A stretch of 64,000 nt of DNA from Fibrobacteria bacterium (GCA_025360005.1 JANYDA010000042.1:1-64000); one strand, 5' to 3'; counted from the first letter of the stretch, positions 1-9,067 are shown. Numbers and translations: made by a program. The notes: generated by a model not told the origin, from the letters alone.

Positions 1-73
1 CCACCTGCCAGGGATCGGGAAGAATCAGAAGCCGCTTATAGTGTTCCAGTACAACGGTGTCGGTCTGTTTCAT
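1..73 (-). CDS. Partial ORF, possible transposase N-terminus
   Basis: A minus-strand frame opens with ATG at 73 and runs off the left edge, giving 24 codons that begin MKQTDTVVLEHYKRLL and continue to a Pro-Asp-Pro-Trp-Gln-Val stretch. The tail resembles the N-terminal 'LLGLPxPWxV' stretch of ISL3-type transposases, but 24 residues are too few for a firm call. No good ribosome binding site precedes the ATG. If it is a transposase, its inverted repeat should lie to the right, within about 75-150. Confidence 0.35.
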   Translation of the reverse strand, partial: MKQTDTVVLEHYKRLLILPDPWQV

Positions 74-166
74 TGAAGGAAAAAGGTAGCCCATTTTCCC
101 CGAGGAAATCAAGCCTCTTCCACACACTTAGCGGTAGAGTCGATTAAATTGACTGGGAAAATTCGC

Positions 167-436
167 ATGCCTTTCTTGGTTGGCCTTTCTTGTTGCTTAT
201 TGTCATTTTTTTATCTCAGATATTTTGCAGACCTAACGTCTCGTTTTGTCGGGTACCCACTGGCCATTTTATTTGTCCCAGCAGTTTATTTTTCCATGGC
301 ATTCCTTTTCTTTTTTAGAGTAAGTAAAAACACGGGATTGAAAAAATATTTAACTAGCAATTATGGTTCCATAATTGTTGGTTTATGTTTAACCTATGTA
401 CCGGTTATCCTTCTTTGCGCCAACATTGACAATTAG
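167..436 (+). CDS. Small three-helix membrane protein, unknown
   Basis: This 89-residue protein has three hydrophobic segments (about residues 4-24, 30-50 and 70-86) and a short basic loop, so it is probably an inner-membrane protein. The ATG at 167 was preferred over an upstream TTG at 149 because a GGGA sits about 10 bases before it. I recognise no family. The surrounding DNA is AT-richer than the rest of the window, which fits an accessory or acquired strip. Confidence 0.45.
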   Translation: MPFLVGLSCCLLSFFYLRYFADLTSRFVGYPLAILFVPAVYFSMAFLFFFRVSKNTGLKKYLTSNYGSIIVGLCLTYVPVILLCANIDN

Positions 437-689
437 GCCGGAGCAATAATGGTTTTGTTCCGAAAAATTAGGAAGGTTCCTAAGAGTGTCTAGTTTTCAA
501 GCTACCACACATCTGCAACCGCTGCCATGAGCGGATCCAGAACCGATTTCCGTTCCCTTAGACTTTAGCCCCGTTTGCATTCATCGCCGCGAATTCCGTT
601 TCGCAGTATATCCTGCCTTGCGTGCAGATGATAAAGAGGAACGCCCTTGCTACAAACCGGATTCGAATAATACAATCAGAAAGCTATGA

Positions 690-1733
690 GTGGGGTATCT
701 GGTGAGCAGAGTTAAATCTGGTTTTGGCCATTGGCACCTGAGGATTCTGGTTCTGATCGGCATGTCTATGCTTTGCTCCTGCAAATTCCATAAGCCATGG
801 TCGCGGGAAACCAAACAGGTGATCGCTTCTTTCTCCCGTTTCGAAAAAGAATTCAGGATTCCCATTCCCGTGGCCGCAACGAATCTGGAGAAGGGCGCAT
901 CGCTGGGTTGCGTGGTCATAGAAAGTTTCGAAAAAAGGCCCCCTTACGATTCCGATTTCGTCATGCATTTTTATGCTGATACATTATCGAAGTTGGGATT
1001 CACCGTTCTCGTGCGGCAGCACCGCGTAGGCTGGTCGCTGGCTGATCCGATTTCGGGTAAGGGGAAGGCCGATACGATTTTCGGATACGCTGAAAAATTC
1101 CTGTCTCCGGACAAAAAAATTCGTTGCTTAGTAGAAACAATGAATAATTATCTCATCGAAGCGGGATCGCAATTAACGGACTTTCGGTGCATGCCCAACT
1201 TTCCGGACGAGTCGAATCCTTGCACCCTGGAAAGAAAAGCTAAAAAGCCCGCCGATAAATCGGCAACGCGCCCAAAGCCGAAAGAGGTGCCGAAAGCTGC
1301 GGTCCATTCAAATGTTCCCGTTCCAGATTCCGCGTTTGATGCCGTAAGCCTGGGCGAAGCCGCGTGCAATCCAGGATGGAAATTCGGGATGAAGCTCCCC
1401 TTTAAATCGCTGAAAGTGATCGACTTCTATACCCAAAAATACCGCCAGCGGGGCTATTCCAAACAACGGTCTTTCTTCAATGAAATCCAGCAATGGCAGC
1501 AAAACGTTTCAGAAGAACCGACCGACTCGGGCGGAATGCTCCTGGAAACCCAGGAAAGTTTTTTATCTCCGGACCGAAAGGTCGAGTGCAGCATTTCGAT
1601 CCGGTACAAAGAGGATAAGCGGCGATCGATGCTCGGGCACGTGGCGTGGGACGAGAGCGTTCAATCCGTTTTGGCTAAATGCGCGCCCAACTACAGAGTG
1701 TCCGTCACCCTTTGCTACGACGGCAGGAATTGA
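690..1733 (+). CDS. Putative lipoprotein with two related domains
   Basis: The 347-residue product starts with GTG and has a hydrophobic leader ending in Leu-Cys-Ser-Cys (Cys31), so it is probably a lipoprotein. The C-terminal third (about residues 225-335) is clearly related to the next gene's product. Both share an 'FKSL.V.(D/E)FY..K....G' block, a 'DSG.(L/M)(L/M)L.TQ' block and a final 'W(D)....V...C.P' block. The N-terminal part (about 68-150) repeats the same pattern more weakly ('HFYADTLSKLGF' followed by 'EKFLSPDKKIRCLVE'), so the protein appears to be an internal duplication joined by a Lys/Pro-rich linker. Function is unknown. Confidence 0.6.
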   Translation: MGYLVSRVKSGFGHWHLRILVLIGMSMLCSCKFHKPWSRETKQVIASFSRFEKEFRIPIPVAATNLEKGASLGCVVIESFEKRPPYDSDFVMHFYADTLSKLGFTVLVRQHRVGWSLADPISGKGKADTIFGYAEKFLSPDKKIRCLVETMNNYLIEAGSQLTDFRCMPNFPDESNPCTLERKAKKPADKSATRPKPKEVPKAAVHSNVPVPDSAFDAVSLGEAACNPGWKFGMKLPFKSLKVIDFYTQKYRQRGYSKQRSFFNEIQQWQQNVSEEPTDSGGMLLETQESFLSPDRKVECSISIRYKEDKRRSMLGHVAWDESVQSVLAKCAPNYRVSVTLCYDGRN

Positions 1734-1772
1734 TCCATTCAGGATGACAACTAGCATAAATAATTGAAAGCC

Positions 1773-2336
1773 ATGTATCCCAAATCCTTGATTAGGCTCG
1801 CGATCGGATTAGCCGCGTGTTCGTTTATCCTAACGGAATTATCATGCGGGAGGTCGGCTTCCATTAAATCCGAATCTTTAAAACCGAGCGACTTTTCGAT
1901 TATGGCCGAAAGAAATCCCATACCTTTTCCCGACTCGGCCTCCGATTTAATTGAGCTCAAGATTCCCGGCTGTAATAACGGTTGGAATTTCAAAATCAGG
2001 GTCCCATTTAAGTCGCTTGATGTTTTTGAATTTTACAAATCAAAATTCCAAAAAATGGGGTTGGATTCAAACACTGGTGCAACTGAAGGGGACTACTGGG
2101 CTCAGCTACCATTTTCGAATCATACCGATTCCGGCGCCTTGATGCTAACCACGCAAAGAGCTTTTTCATTAAGCGGAAAATCTGTAAAGTGTTCGGTTGC
2201 CCTATTTTATATGCAATCGCGAAAGAAGAGTCTTAATGGCGATTCCGTTATTTGGGACAAGGAGGCGCAGACCGTTTCAGCTGTATGTGGACCGGAATTA
2301 GATGCGTCGGGAAGTAGTTGCCCAGACAATAAGTGA
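1773..2336 (+). CDS. Exported protein, paralogue of the upstream lipoprotein
   Basis: This 187-residue protein begins 39 bases after the upstream paralogue, and the two probably form a transcription unit. ATG at 1773 was chosen over TTG at 1764. The N-terminus is a signal sequence with a possible Leu-Ala-Ala-Cys lipobox, though cleavage after the later Leu-Ser-Cys cannot be excluded. The mature part is a single copy of the domain found at the C-terminus of the preceding protein: the FKSLDVFEFYKSKF block, the DSGALMLTTQ block, and a conserved Cys before Gly-Pro-Glu. No known family was recognised. Confidence 0.6.
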   Translation: MYPKSLIRLAIGLAACSFILTELSCGRSASIKSESLKPSDFSIMAERNPIPFPDSASDLIELKIPGCNNGWNFKIRVPFKSLDVFEFYKSKFQKMGLDSNTGATEGDYWAQLPFSNHTDSGALMLTTQRAFSLSGKSVKCSVALFYMQSRKKSLNGDSVIWDKEAQTVSAVCGPELDASGSSCPDNK

Positions 2337-2387
2337 AAACCGTTTGGTGGCTCATTAGAATTTTTATCCCGTCGTCAAGCCCGCGCC

Positions 2388-2552
2388 ATGAATAAAATCG
2401 CCCCCTTATTTTTCATTTTTTTAACCTACTCCGGGATTCTCCACGCCCAGCCCGCCCGCTTCAACCCCGTCGACTCCAACCTTTACCGTGGCGCCGCCTC
2501 CGAGTCCATCGAGGAGTTCGCCTTCCTCAAACAGATAGGCGTCAAGACCATC
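2388..2552 (+). pseudogene. 5' remnant of a dual-specificity-phosphatase-like gene
   Basis: The first 55 codons encode a signal peptide (cleavage after HAQ) and then RFNPVDSNLYRGAASES and FLKQIGVKTI. This is the N-terminal signature of bacterial DSP/PTPase-like proteins ('LYRGgqPs...fLkklGvKTIinLR'). After Ile55 the similarity stops abruptly, and the frame continues only as antisense of the convergent propeller gene, which ends at 2610. The CX5R catalytic half is absent. It is best read as a truncated gene whose 3' part was deleted. Confidence 0.55.
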
Positions 2553-2609
2553 TCTCGGTCGATCGCGCCAAGCCCTCCAAAGGGTCAATTGAGGCTCCAG
2601 TTTTCCCCC

Positions 2610-4004
2610 TCAACGCTGCAAGTCCCCGTTTTCCGGAATCCCCGGTTCATCGAGCAGTTGAATAGCCGATGCGGTGTTCAGGTTGGGATCTTTCCACGAC
2701 TTCATGGCCCAGACAATCCTTTTTTCCGGCGTCACCTCAAGCACTTGCACCGAACCGGGTTTGTCCGCAGGAGTGATGTTCCCGACCCAATTGCATATGA
2801 TGGTATTCCCGTTCTCGAGCCGGCTCACCTCCTGGAAGATGTTAAGCTTATAAGCCGCCGGAAAATCCGTTTTGGTCATCTCCCATACGATTTGTTTTTG
2901 CGGATTGAATTCGCGCACATTGGCGCCGTTGCCGGACACTAAGGTGTTGCCGTTCTTGAGCCTTACGGCGCACCAGGGGCCGCCGGTGGCCACGGACCAG
3001 ATTTCCTTCCCGGTGGCGGAATCGTATTCCGCTACTTTGCTATTGTCCAGATGGGCGGCCAGGAAGGTCCCGGCCTTAGTCAGGGCCACGCGCCGGAATT
3101 GCAGATGCGGGGAATCCGGCTTCCCAACCGGCAGGATCATCTGCTTTTCGATCACGCCCGTTTTGATGTTGACGATCCTCAGGTAGGCCGGCTTGCCTTG
3201 CAGCACATATAGGACGCGATCCAATCCAATCGGCTTGACGGCATGGATTTCCGTTCCCGCGGGAGCATCGATGTTCCAGACGATGCGTTTGTCCTGGGTT
3301 ATCTCGCTCGCCCCGGTTTTGCGGCAAAAGACGATATTGCCGTTGGAGAGCAAGGTGGCCTCTCCCAATTCCCCGGCGGCCGGCATAGCATAGGACCAGA
3401 CGATTTTTCCGCCCTTCACGATGTACATGGTTTGGTTGGCGAAGGACGCGTTTTGCCACTCGCCCGCATACAGGAAGGGGTGCAACCCCGCAGTAGTATC
3501 CACGGGAGCGATGCGCATTTTCACGGCCATCCCGCTTTGGCTGCCGGCGATCGTCACCTCCATGGGCAGGAAGCCGGCCTGCTCGAAGCGCACTACGTTC
3601 GCGGCGGAGGTTGCTGCGCCTTTGATGAGGCCGTTGGGCTGTTCCCGATCCAAAGATGGAAGCGTGCCCTGGAAGAGCCGGGTGTTCATCGTCCGTGCAA
3701 GGGTCGCCTTCCGGCCCTGCGCATCCCAACTCCGCATGGGATCGTTTTCGCGCCCAAGCTTAGGCGTCTCGGCAAACACCCCGGTGGTAGATTCGGTGTT
3801 GAGGAGAAATCCTCCCGCCTTATCCGTATAGGTGAAACGGTTGGAATCGGCGCTGACTTTCACGCGGTAAATCGGGGCACCGGTCGCGGCATCCGTCACC
3901 GTTCCCTGCACGGTATCTCCTAGCGCAAGCGATGCCATCGCAAGGATCGGAATCAACGCGCTTACCACCAGATCCGTTTTTTCAATCATGATTGGGTTCC
4001 TCAT
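2610..4004 (-). CDS. Secreted regulatory-domain plus beta-propeller protein
   Basis: This 464-residue protein has a signal peptide (about residues 12-29, 'ALIPILAMASLALG') followed by a carboxypeptidase-regulatory-like beta-sandwich ('VQGTVTDAATGAPIYRVKVSAD'). A repeat region from about residue 160 has recurring 'LSNGNIVF', 'LKNGNTLV' and 'LENGNTII' strands and 'IVW' motifs, as in arylsulfotransferase-like or PQQ-like beta-propellers. No catalytic residues could be assigned, so it may bind a ligand or polysaccharide rather than act as an enzyme. It probably sits in the periplasm or on the surface, and lies in a block with the glycoside hydrolase genes. Confidence 0.65.
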   Translation of the reverse strand: MRNPIMIEKTDLVVSALIPILAMASLALGDTVQGTVTDAATGAPIYRVKVSADSNRFTYTDKAGGFLLNTESTTGVFAETPKLGRENDPMRSWDAQGRKATLARTMNTRLFQGTLPSLDREQPNGLIKGAATSAANVVRFEQAGFLPMEVTIAGSQSGMAVKMRIAPVDTTAGLHPFLYAGEWQNASFANQTMYIVKGGKIVWSYAMPAAGELGEATLLSNGNIVFCRKTGASEITQDKRIVWNIDAPAGTEIHAVKPIGLDRVLYVLQGKPAYLRIVNIKTGVIEKQMILPVGKPDSPHLQFRRVALTKAGTFLAAHLDNSKVAEYDSATGKEIWSVATGGPWCAVRLKNGNTLVSGNGANVREFNPQKQIVWEMTKTDFPAAYKLNIFQEVSRLENGNTIICNWVGNITPADKPGSVQVLEVTPEKRIVWAMKSWKDPNLNTASAIQLLDEPGIPENGDLQR

Positions 4005-4007
4005 CGC

Positions 4008-4409
4008 ATGGATATAAACCGCATCCCCAATCCGGCACTTGGATATATACCGATGGATTTGGATTTACAACGTCCTTCAAAAGGGTTTTACCTTACCTAC
4101 CTTCGGAAAACGGACCCAATGGGCGAATCGGAGCGCTTTTTTTCCAAAATCAGGATGCTTGGCCATTGCCCGGAGGGCAACACAACTTTTTCCGAAGCTA
4201 CCTGGGGGCCGGTCGCAGTCCGGAATTTTTGCCCCGCGTAATATTTACCGTTCCGGCGCGATACAGTCGGAAGCGTTAGCGGGAACAAGGATTTTGAAAC
4301 TGATACATGGATCACAACTTAGAATAGCGGCTTTGAGCCAATCGGAACACTGGAAGAGAGCAAGACCGATCCTGCCTGCAGGAAAAGCCGGGCCTGGTCT
4401 CGTCAGGCG
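4008..4409. other. Intergenic region, no gene seen
   Basis: About 400 bases separate the GH94 gene from the propeller gene, both on the minus strand. Short open frames on both strands here lack a ribosome binding site, a recognisable domain and neighbours' codon use. The region must hold the promoter of the propeller gene and the 3' end of the GH94 transcript, but I could not identify a clear hairpin plus T-run or -35/-10 pair. Confidence 0.4.
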
Positions 4410-6875
4410 TTAACCCATCACCACTTCCACCTGATGGGTTTTGCCATCGCCGAACGAGGGTACCAAGGCTCCCGCCGGAAGCGTTTTTCCGTCCACGGAA
4501 ATGGATTTCACTCCCTTGCTCACGCCTTGCGGGTTTTTCACCGTAATGGCGTAATTCGCTCCACGCCAGCGGCGCGAGGCGGAGTATCCGCCCCAAGCCT
4601 TGGGAATGCAGGGGTCTATGACTAAACCCGCATGCGAAGGGCGGATGCCGGCGATGTATTGCGTGGCGGCCTGATAGCTCCACGAAGCCGTGCCCGACAA
4701 CCAGCTGTTGCGCGCCAATCCGAACTGCGGATGTTCATCGCCCAATATGTTCTGCGGATAGACATAAGGTTCGCATTCAAAGGTTTCGATTTGTTCGTTG
4801 CGGGCGGCGGGATTTATTTGGTTGTAATACTGCCAGGCGCGTTCGCCGTTGCCTTGCATGCATTCAGCGATGATCACCCATGGGTTGGCGTGCAGGAAAA
4901 TGCCGCCGTTTTCCTTGGCGCCGGGCGGATAGGTGGTGACGCCGCCCTTGCGCGGGTCGAAGCCGTCATAGCCCGGCGCGCTAAGCTTGATCCCGGAGGC
5001 GGTGTTGAGCAGGCGATGCACCGAATCCAGCGCGGTCTTGGCGCGATCGGCAGGCGCGAAGCCGGACAGCACGGGCCAGCTTTGGCCATTGGTCCAAATC
5101 TTACCCTTCTCGTTCTTCTCTGAACCGATGGGGGAACCATCCCAATCAAACCAGCGCACCCACCAGGATCCGTCCCAGGCATGCTGATTCACCCGTGCGC
5201 GCATCTCCTCGTACCACGCGCGGTACGTATCCGAGGCGGTACTGTTTCCCAGGTATTCGAAAATCTCGATAAGTTCCAGCAGGGCTTTGCCGTAGAGGTT
5301 GGCGTTGAACAGCGACTCCGCTCCTTTACGCAGGTTAACGGTGTCGTTCCAATCGGCGAAGCCAAGGAGCGGAAGCCCGTGGGCGCCTACGTCTCCGTGC
5401 GTGAAGGCCACCGAGCGGCGCAAATGCTCCAGCACAGACGCCGGGGCCGTCTCAGCGGAATCTGCCGTTCCCTTGGAGGCGCCGTGGCCGCGGTAAATAT
5501 CGTAGAAGGGCAGGACTTCCTTCAGAAAAGCATAGTCGCCGGTTTCCTTCACGTAGGCGCAAACCGCCAGGACGATCCAAAGGTGATCATCGCCATAGTA
5601 TTGCGGCCTATCTTCACCCTCGCGGGCGTCGCCCATATTGGCCTCCATGGTGGAGGCGTAGAACTGGTGCATGGCCTTGCCTTCCGGCAATTGTACGCTC
5701 AAGAGCTTGGTCAGCAGGTCCTTGGCGCCCTCGGGCATGTGGCCCATTACGGCCATAGTATCTTGCGAGCTGTCGCGGAACCCGATGCCTCGCCCGCCGA
5801 AGCCCAATTGGTACAGGGAAAGATCTCGCGACCAGTTCTTGGTCATAAAGCATTGGCGGGGATTGTGGATGTTGACCATGCTGTTGAAGGCCGCGTCCGG
5901 GGTTTGCACCTGCATTTGTCCCAGGTATTTTTGCCAAGCTGCGTCCATGGTGGCTAGCTTCGCATCCACGGCGCCGGCTTTGAAATAGGGTTGCACGCGC
6001 GCGAAGGCGGTCGCGTCATCCTTCTCCTGCCCCAGGAACACGGTGAAGCGCAGGCTCTGTCCTTCGGCCAAATCCCCGAGCTTGAGCATGAGCGCGCCAA
6101 CATTGTCGCCGCGATGGGCTTCATAATTGGAAAAATCGTCTTGTTGCAAGGAAAGGGGCGCGGAAAAATCCCCGTATTCATTGTCCCCCAGGAAAACCTT
6201 GCGATCGGTTTCAAAACTGGAAATGGGCATGGAGGCCGTCATGAAGTTCACGCTGGTCTCACGCTTCATAAAGGCGTATTGGGTCAGCACACGCAGGCCG
6301 TCCGGCGCGATCTTGATGCGGCTTTGCATGGTTTGGGGCACCCAATCCGCGTTGGTGAATTGTTTCAAGGCGTCGAAATGGGTGTATTCCGCCACGGGAA
6401 TGGCGGCCACGCCCTTGCGCGCGCCTTTCTCGCAGGTGACGGTAACATCCATCAGATAGATGTCATCGTCCTGGGGCACGAACATCAGGGCTTCCACCTT
6501 GAGGCCTCGGTAACGGGAGGTAATCCGCGTGTATCCCATGCCCACCCGGCATTCGAAACTTTCCAGCGGTTTGAGGGTGGGCGTGAAGAAAGGGGAGAAG
6601 ACATGGTAACGATGGGCGCCGGGTTTGCCGTCCGATTCCTCGTCGCGCCAGCGTAGGTACAGGGTCTGACCCTTGAAATGGCTGGCCGGCGATTGCGGCA
6701 GGTATTTGGTAATGCGGTTCAGGGCCGGGTCTCCCTTGCAGAGCAACAACCCGCCGGTATGGTCCACGAACCCGCCGAATCGCAAGGTTCCCAGGTAGTT
6801 GATCCACTTGACCGGGGTTTTGGGAGTGGTGATGACGTACTCGCATCGATCGTCGTCGAAGTATCCGCAGCGCAT
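4410..6875 (-). CDS. GH94 cellobiose (cellodextrin) phosphorylase family protein
   Basis: The 821-residue protein matches the usual length of GH94 phosphorylases, which split beta-glucosides with phosphate to give alpha-glucose 1-phosphate, saving ATP during cellulose use. It opens with MRCGYFDDDRCEYVIT and PVKWINYLGT, typical of cellobiose phosphorylases. The N-terminal beta-sandwich (about 1-300) leads through a helical linker to an (alpha/alpha)6 barrel. The general acid is the first Asp of Ala-Asp-Trp-Asn-Asp (about residue 508), preceded by a Gly-Ile-Gly-Phe-Arg-Asp active-site stretch (about 363-368). No signal peptide is present, so it is cytoplasmic. Cellobiose versus longer cellodextrins or laminaribiose cannot be settled from sequence reading. 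Confidence 0.9.
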   Translation of the reverse strand: MRCGYFDDDRCEYVITTPKTPVKWINYLGTLRFGGFVDHTGGLLLCKGDPALNRITKYLPQSPASHFKGQTLYLRWRDEESDGKPGAHRYHVFSPFFTPTLKPLESFECRVGMGYTRITSRYRGLKVEALMFVPQDDDIYLMDVTVTCEKGARKGVAAIPVAEYTHFDALKQFTNADWVPQTMQSRIKIAPDGLRVLTQYAFMKRETSVNFMTASMPISSFETDRKVFLGDNEYGDFSAPLSLQQDDFSNYEAHRGDNVGALMLKLGDLAEGQSLRFTVFLGQEKDDATAFARVQPYFKAGAVDAKLATMDAAWQKYLGQMQVQTPDAAFNSMVNIHNPRQCFMTKNWSRDLSLYQLGFGGRGIGFRDSSQDTMAVMGHMPEGAKDLLTKLLSVQLPEGKAMHQFYASTMEANMGDAREGEDRPQYYGDDHLWIVLAVCAYVKETGDYAFLKEVLPFYDIYRGHGASKGTADSAETAPASVLEHLRRSVAFTHGDVGAHGLPLLGFADWNDTVNLRKGAESLFNANLYGKALLELIEIFEYLGNSTASDTYRAWYEEMRARVNQHAWDGSWWVRWFDWDGSPIGSEKNEKGKIWTNGQSWPVLSGFAPADRAKTALDSVHRLLNTASGIKLSAPGYDGFDPRKGGVTTYPPGAKENGGIFLHANPWVIIAECMQGNGERAWQYYNQINPAARNEQIETFECEPYVYPQNILGDEHPQFGLARNSWLSGTASWSYQAATQYIAGIRPSHAGLVIDPCIPKAWGGYSASRRWRGANYAITVKNPQGVSKGVKSISVDGKTLPAGALVPSFGDGKTHQVEVVMG

Positions 6876-7052
6876 GGCAATCCTTTGTCGGGCTGGAGCT
6901 CAATGTCCCCGGCCGATTTTTTCGGCTACCCGGAACGGAGTCCGGTTTCCAGACGTTAGTGGCGAAAATACTCCGAAGGGTGCGCCCTTAGTCGCAGGTT
7001 CCGGAACAGGGAACGAAGGACGGGACTGCGCTTTCGCGTTCCCAAAGCTGGC

Positions 7053-8495
7053 TTATTCCGCGGCCAGAGTCCAAGCGGCCTGACGATCAGGTCCGGCCAA
7101 GCGCACCAGGTACAGACCGGGAGCCAGTTTAGGCAAATAGATGACAGGCCGCTGGGAGGGGGCTACATCCATGGCGGTTATGGGCTTTCCGGCCGGCGAA
7201 TACAAGGTAAGCCGATGCGCCCGGTTCAAGGCGAAAGGCAGCAATAGGTTTTTCCCAACCATCCGCAGGAATCCTGATCCGGATTTCTCGCGCGCGACAT
7301 TTCTGATCCCGCTAAAGCCGGGACCGGGTCCCGCCACCAACGGGGCCTGATAGGGTTTAAGCAGATCGAGCTTCCATTGCTCCGGCGTCCGCCAATCGGA
7401 ACCCAGCAAACCGCCGGTATCGCCCGAGTTGGGATTAAGGCACCAGAAGGTCCAGGAGTATGCTGTCCCCATGTACTTGAGAAAGGAGTTCATCCAGACG
7501 CCCGCTTTGCCGTCATTGGACTTGGCGTCGCGGAGGCCGAACTCGCCTACGAAGACGGGACTCGTCCCTTCCTTGGCCAAGTAGCCGAAGTTGGCGTCCC
7601 AGATGGCGGGGAGATTGCCGGGAAAGGCCGCGTCCGTGAACCAGGGTTGGGCGAAAACTTCCGGACCGTATTCATGGGCGGAATAGACGAGCTTCTCCGG
7701 CTTGCTTAGGCGGATGGGCGCGCTCTTGGCGCCGGTAAGATTGCCTCCCCACCAATAGGATGTGGCGCCTACTTTTTCCACGCCTTCCACGATGATGAGC
7801 ACATCGGGATTGGCTTGCAGCACGGCGTTGCCGCATTTTTCCGCGGCCAGCCTCCAATCGAATGCGGCTACCCCGGTGCCCCATTGCGAGCCCGCTGCGG
7901 CGGGGCCGTGGGGTTCATTGTCCAGATCGCAGGCGATAACGGTGGAGTTGTCTTTGTAGCGGGCGGCCAGGGCGACCCAATTTGCGATCCACTTCTCTTC
8001 CGGAACCGCCGCCGTATACCAGACTTTTTCCTCGATGTACCCGTCGGGCCCGCGGGAATGGTTGTCCAGGATCACCTTGAGCCCAAGTTTGCCGCAACCG
8101 TCGATGATGATGTCCAGGATTTCCAGCGGCGTCTTGTTCTGCAATTCAGCGTTGATGGCACCGCTGCTGATCCCAAGGGCGGGTTCGCTTCCGAATGTCG
8201 TGATGCTGCTGGCCTTGGCGTCCGGTTCAAAGATCTTATCGCAGTAGGGGATGCGAATGCAGTTGAAGCCCATGTCCCGCACATCCAACAGCAAACCCTT
8301 CCAATCGCGGGCCCATAACCCATGGGGCGAGAGGTTGGAGGTTTCCAGCCCGAACCAGTTGACGCCCGTGAGGCGCACTTCTTTCCCGTTGGCGTCAAGC
8401 AGACGGTTACCCGCCTTATGCAGGTAGGTGGCCGATGCCAGCGAGGAAACGGAAAGGACACAGGCAATGAAATTGCGGAGACGGAAAATAGACAT
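7053..8495 (-). CDS. Secreted GH5 endoglucanase with C-terminal sorting-type tail
   Basis: The protein (480 residues) hydrolyses beta-1,4-glucan chains outside the cytoplasm. ATG at 8495 was chosen because it is preceded by GGAAG at the right spacing and begins a clean signal peptide ending at Ala-Ser-Ala; a frame open 32 codons further upstream is ignored. The GH5 catalytic pair is visible: acid/base Glu194 in Asp-Asn-Glu-Pro and nucleophile Glu318 in Gly-Glu-Phe-Gly. The catalytic domain ends near residue 375. A Gly/Pro-rich linker leads to a final beta-rich segment of about 70 residues ('LTLYSPAGKPI ... LAPGLYLVRLAG'), which resembles T9SS-type sorting tails. It lies 177 bases upstream of the GH94 gene in the same orientation. 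Confidence 0.9.
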   Translation of the reverse strand: MSIFRLRNFIACVLSVSSLASATYLHKAGNRLLDANGKEVRLTGVNWFGLETSNLSPHGLWARDWKGLLLDVRDMGFNCIRIPYCDKIFEPDAKASSITTFGSEPALGISSGAINAELQNKTPLEILDIIIDGCGKLGLKVILDNHSRGPDGYIEEKVWYTAAVPEEKWIANWVALAARYKDNSTVIACDLDNEPHGPAAAGSQWGTGVAAFDWRLAAEKCGNAVLQANPDVLIIVEGVEKVGATSYWWGGNLTGAKSAPIRLSKPEKLVYSAHEYGPEVFAQPWFTDAAFPGNLPAIWDANFGYLAKEGTSPVFVGEFGLRDAKSNDGKAGVWMNSFLKYMGTAYSWTFWCLNPNSGDTGGLLGSDWRTPEQWKLDLLKPYQAPLVAGPGPGFSGIRNVAREKSGSGFLRMVGKNLLLPFALNRAHRLTLYSPAGKPITAMDVAPSQRPVIYLPKLAPGLYLVRLAGPDRQAAWTLAAE

Positions 8496-8657
8496 GCGCA
8501 CTTCCATGAATAGCGGCCGGCTGCGGTCCGGCGTCCGGTCAACCACAATATAGGCTGGGCGAAGCCGCTGCACGTGGGGATGTTGCCGCAAACTTCCCTA
8601 GGAGGGCGGACTTTACCAGACGCTGACCCGTGAGGATTGCCAGGTAGCGTTCCGTTC

Positions 8658-9065
8658 CTACGGCAGCTTTGGCTTCATCCAGGCAAAAGCGTAAGCGCCG
8701 AGCAGCGCTCCCGCCAAGGTGAACAAGGCCCAGAATTCACCCGACCCTATCTGCGCGTAGATGGGTCCGGGGCAGGTGCCGGTGATGAACCACCCCAAGC
8801 CGAACAGGAATCCTCCCAGATACGTTCCCGGAGTCAGCGGCTTGCCGGGTATCTGCAAAGGTTCGCCCGCCAAAGTCCTGGGATGGAATTTCCGGATCAA
8901 CATAATGGACAGCATTCCCACCAGCACGGCCGAACCGATGATGAGGTAGAGATCCGGTTCCCGGAAGAAAAACATATTGCGGATCTTGTACCAGGAAATC
9001 ACCTGCGCCTTGGTGAGCACGATTCCGAAATAGGTTCCGATGAAAAGGAATTTCACATTGCCCAT
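8658..9065 (-). CDS. YeeE/YedE family transporter half (C-terminal type)
   Basis: This 135-residue membrane protein has about four hydrophobic helices and the family signature 'GLGWFITGTCPGPIYAQIGSG', whose Cys lines the pore in YeeE/TsuA-type thiosulfate or sulfur-compound importers. Its start lies 2 bases after the stop of the partner half-transporter, so the two are translationally coupled. In many bacteria one polypeptide carries both halves; here they are split. The substrate is inferred only from the family and from the adjacent cysK. Confidence 0.8.
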   Translation of the reverse strand: MGNVKFLFIGTYFGIVLTKAQVISWYKIRNMFFFREPDLYLIIGSAVLVGMLSIMLIRKFHPRTLAGEPLQIPGKPLTPGTYLGGFLFGLGWFITGTCPGPIYAQIGSGEFWALFTLAGALLGAYAFAWMKPKLP

Positions 9066-9067
9066 TT

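Noticed and set aside
640-700. Possible tRNA (GGATTCGAATA near 658)
   Set aside because: No cloverleaf arms, anticodon stem or 3' CCA could be drawn around it.
2388-2942. Plus-strand frame read as an intact 184-residue phosphatase
   Set aside because: Only the first 55 residues are family-like; the rest is antisense of the propeller gene.
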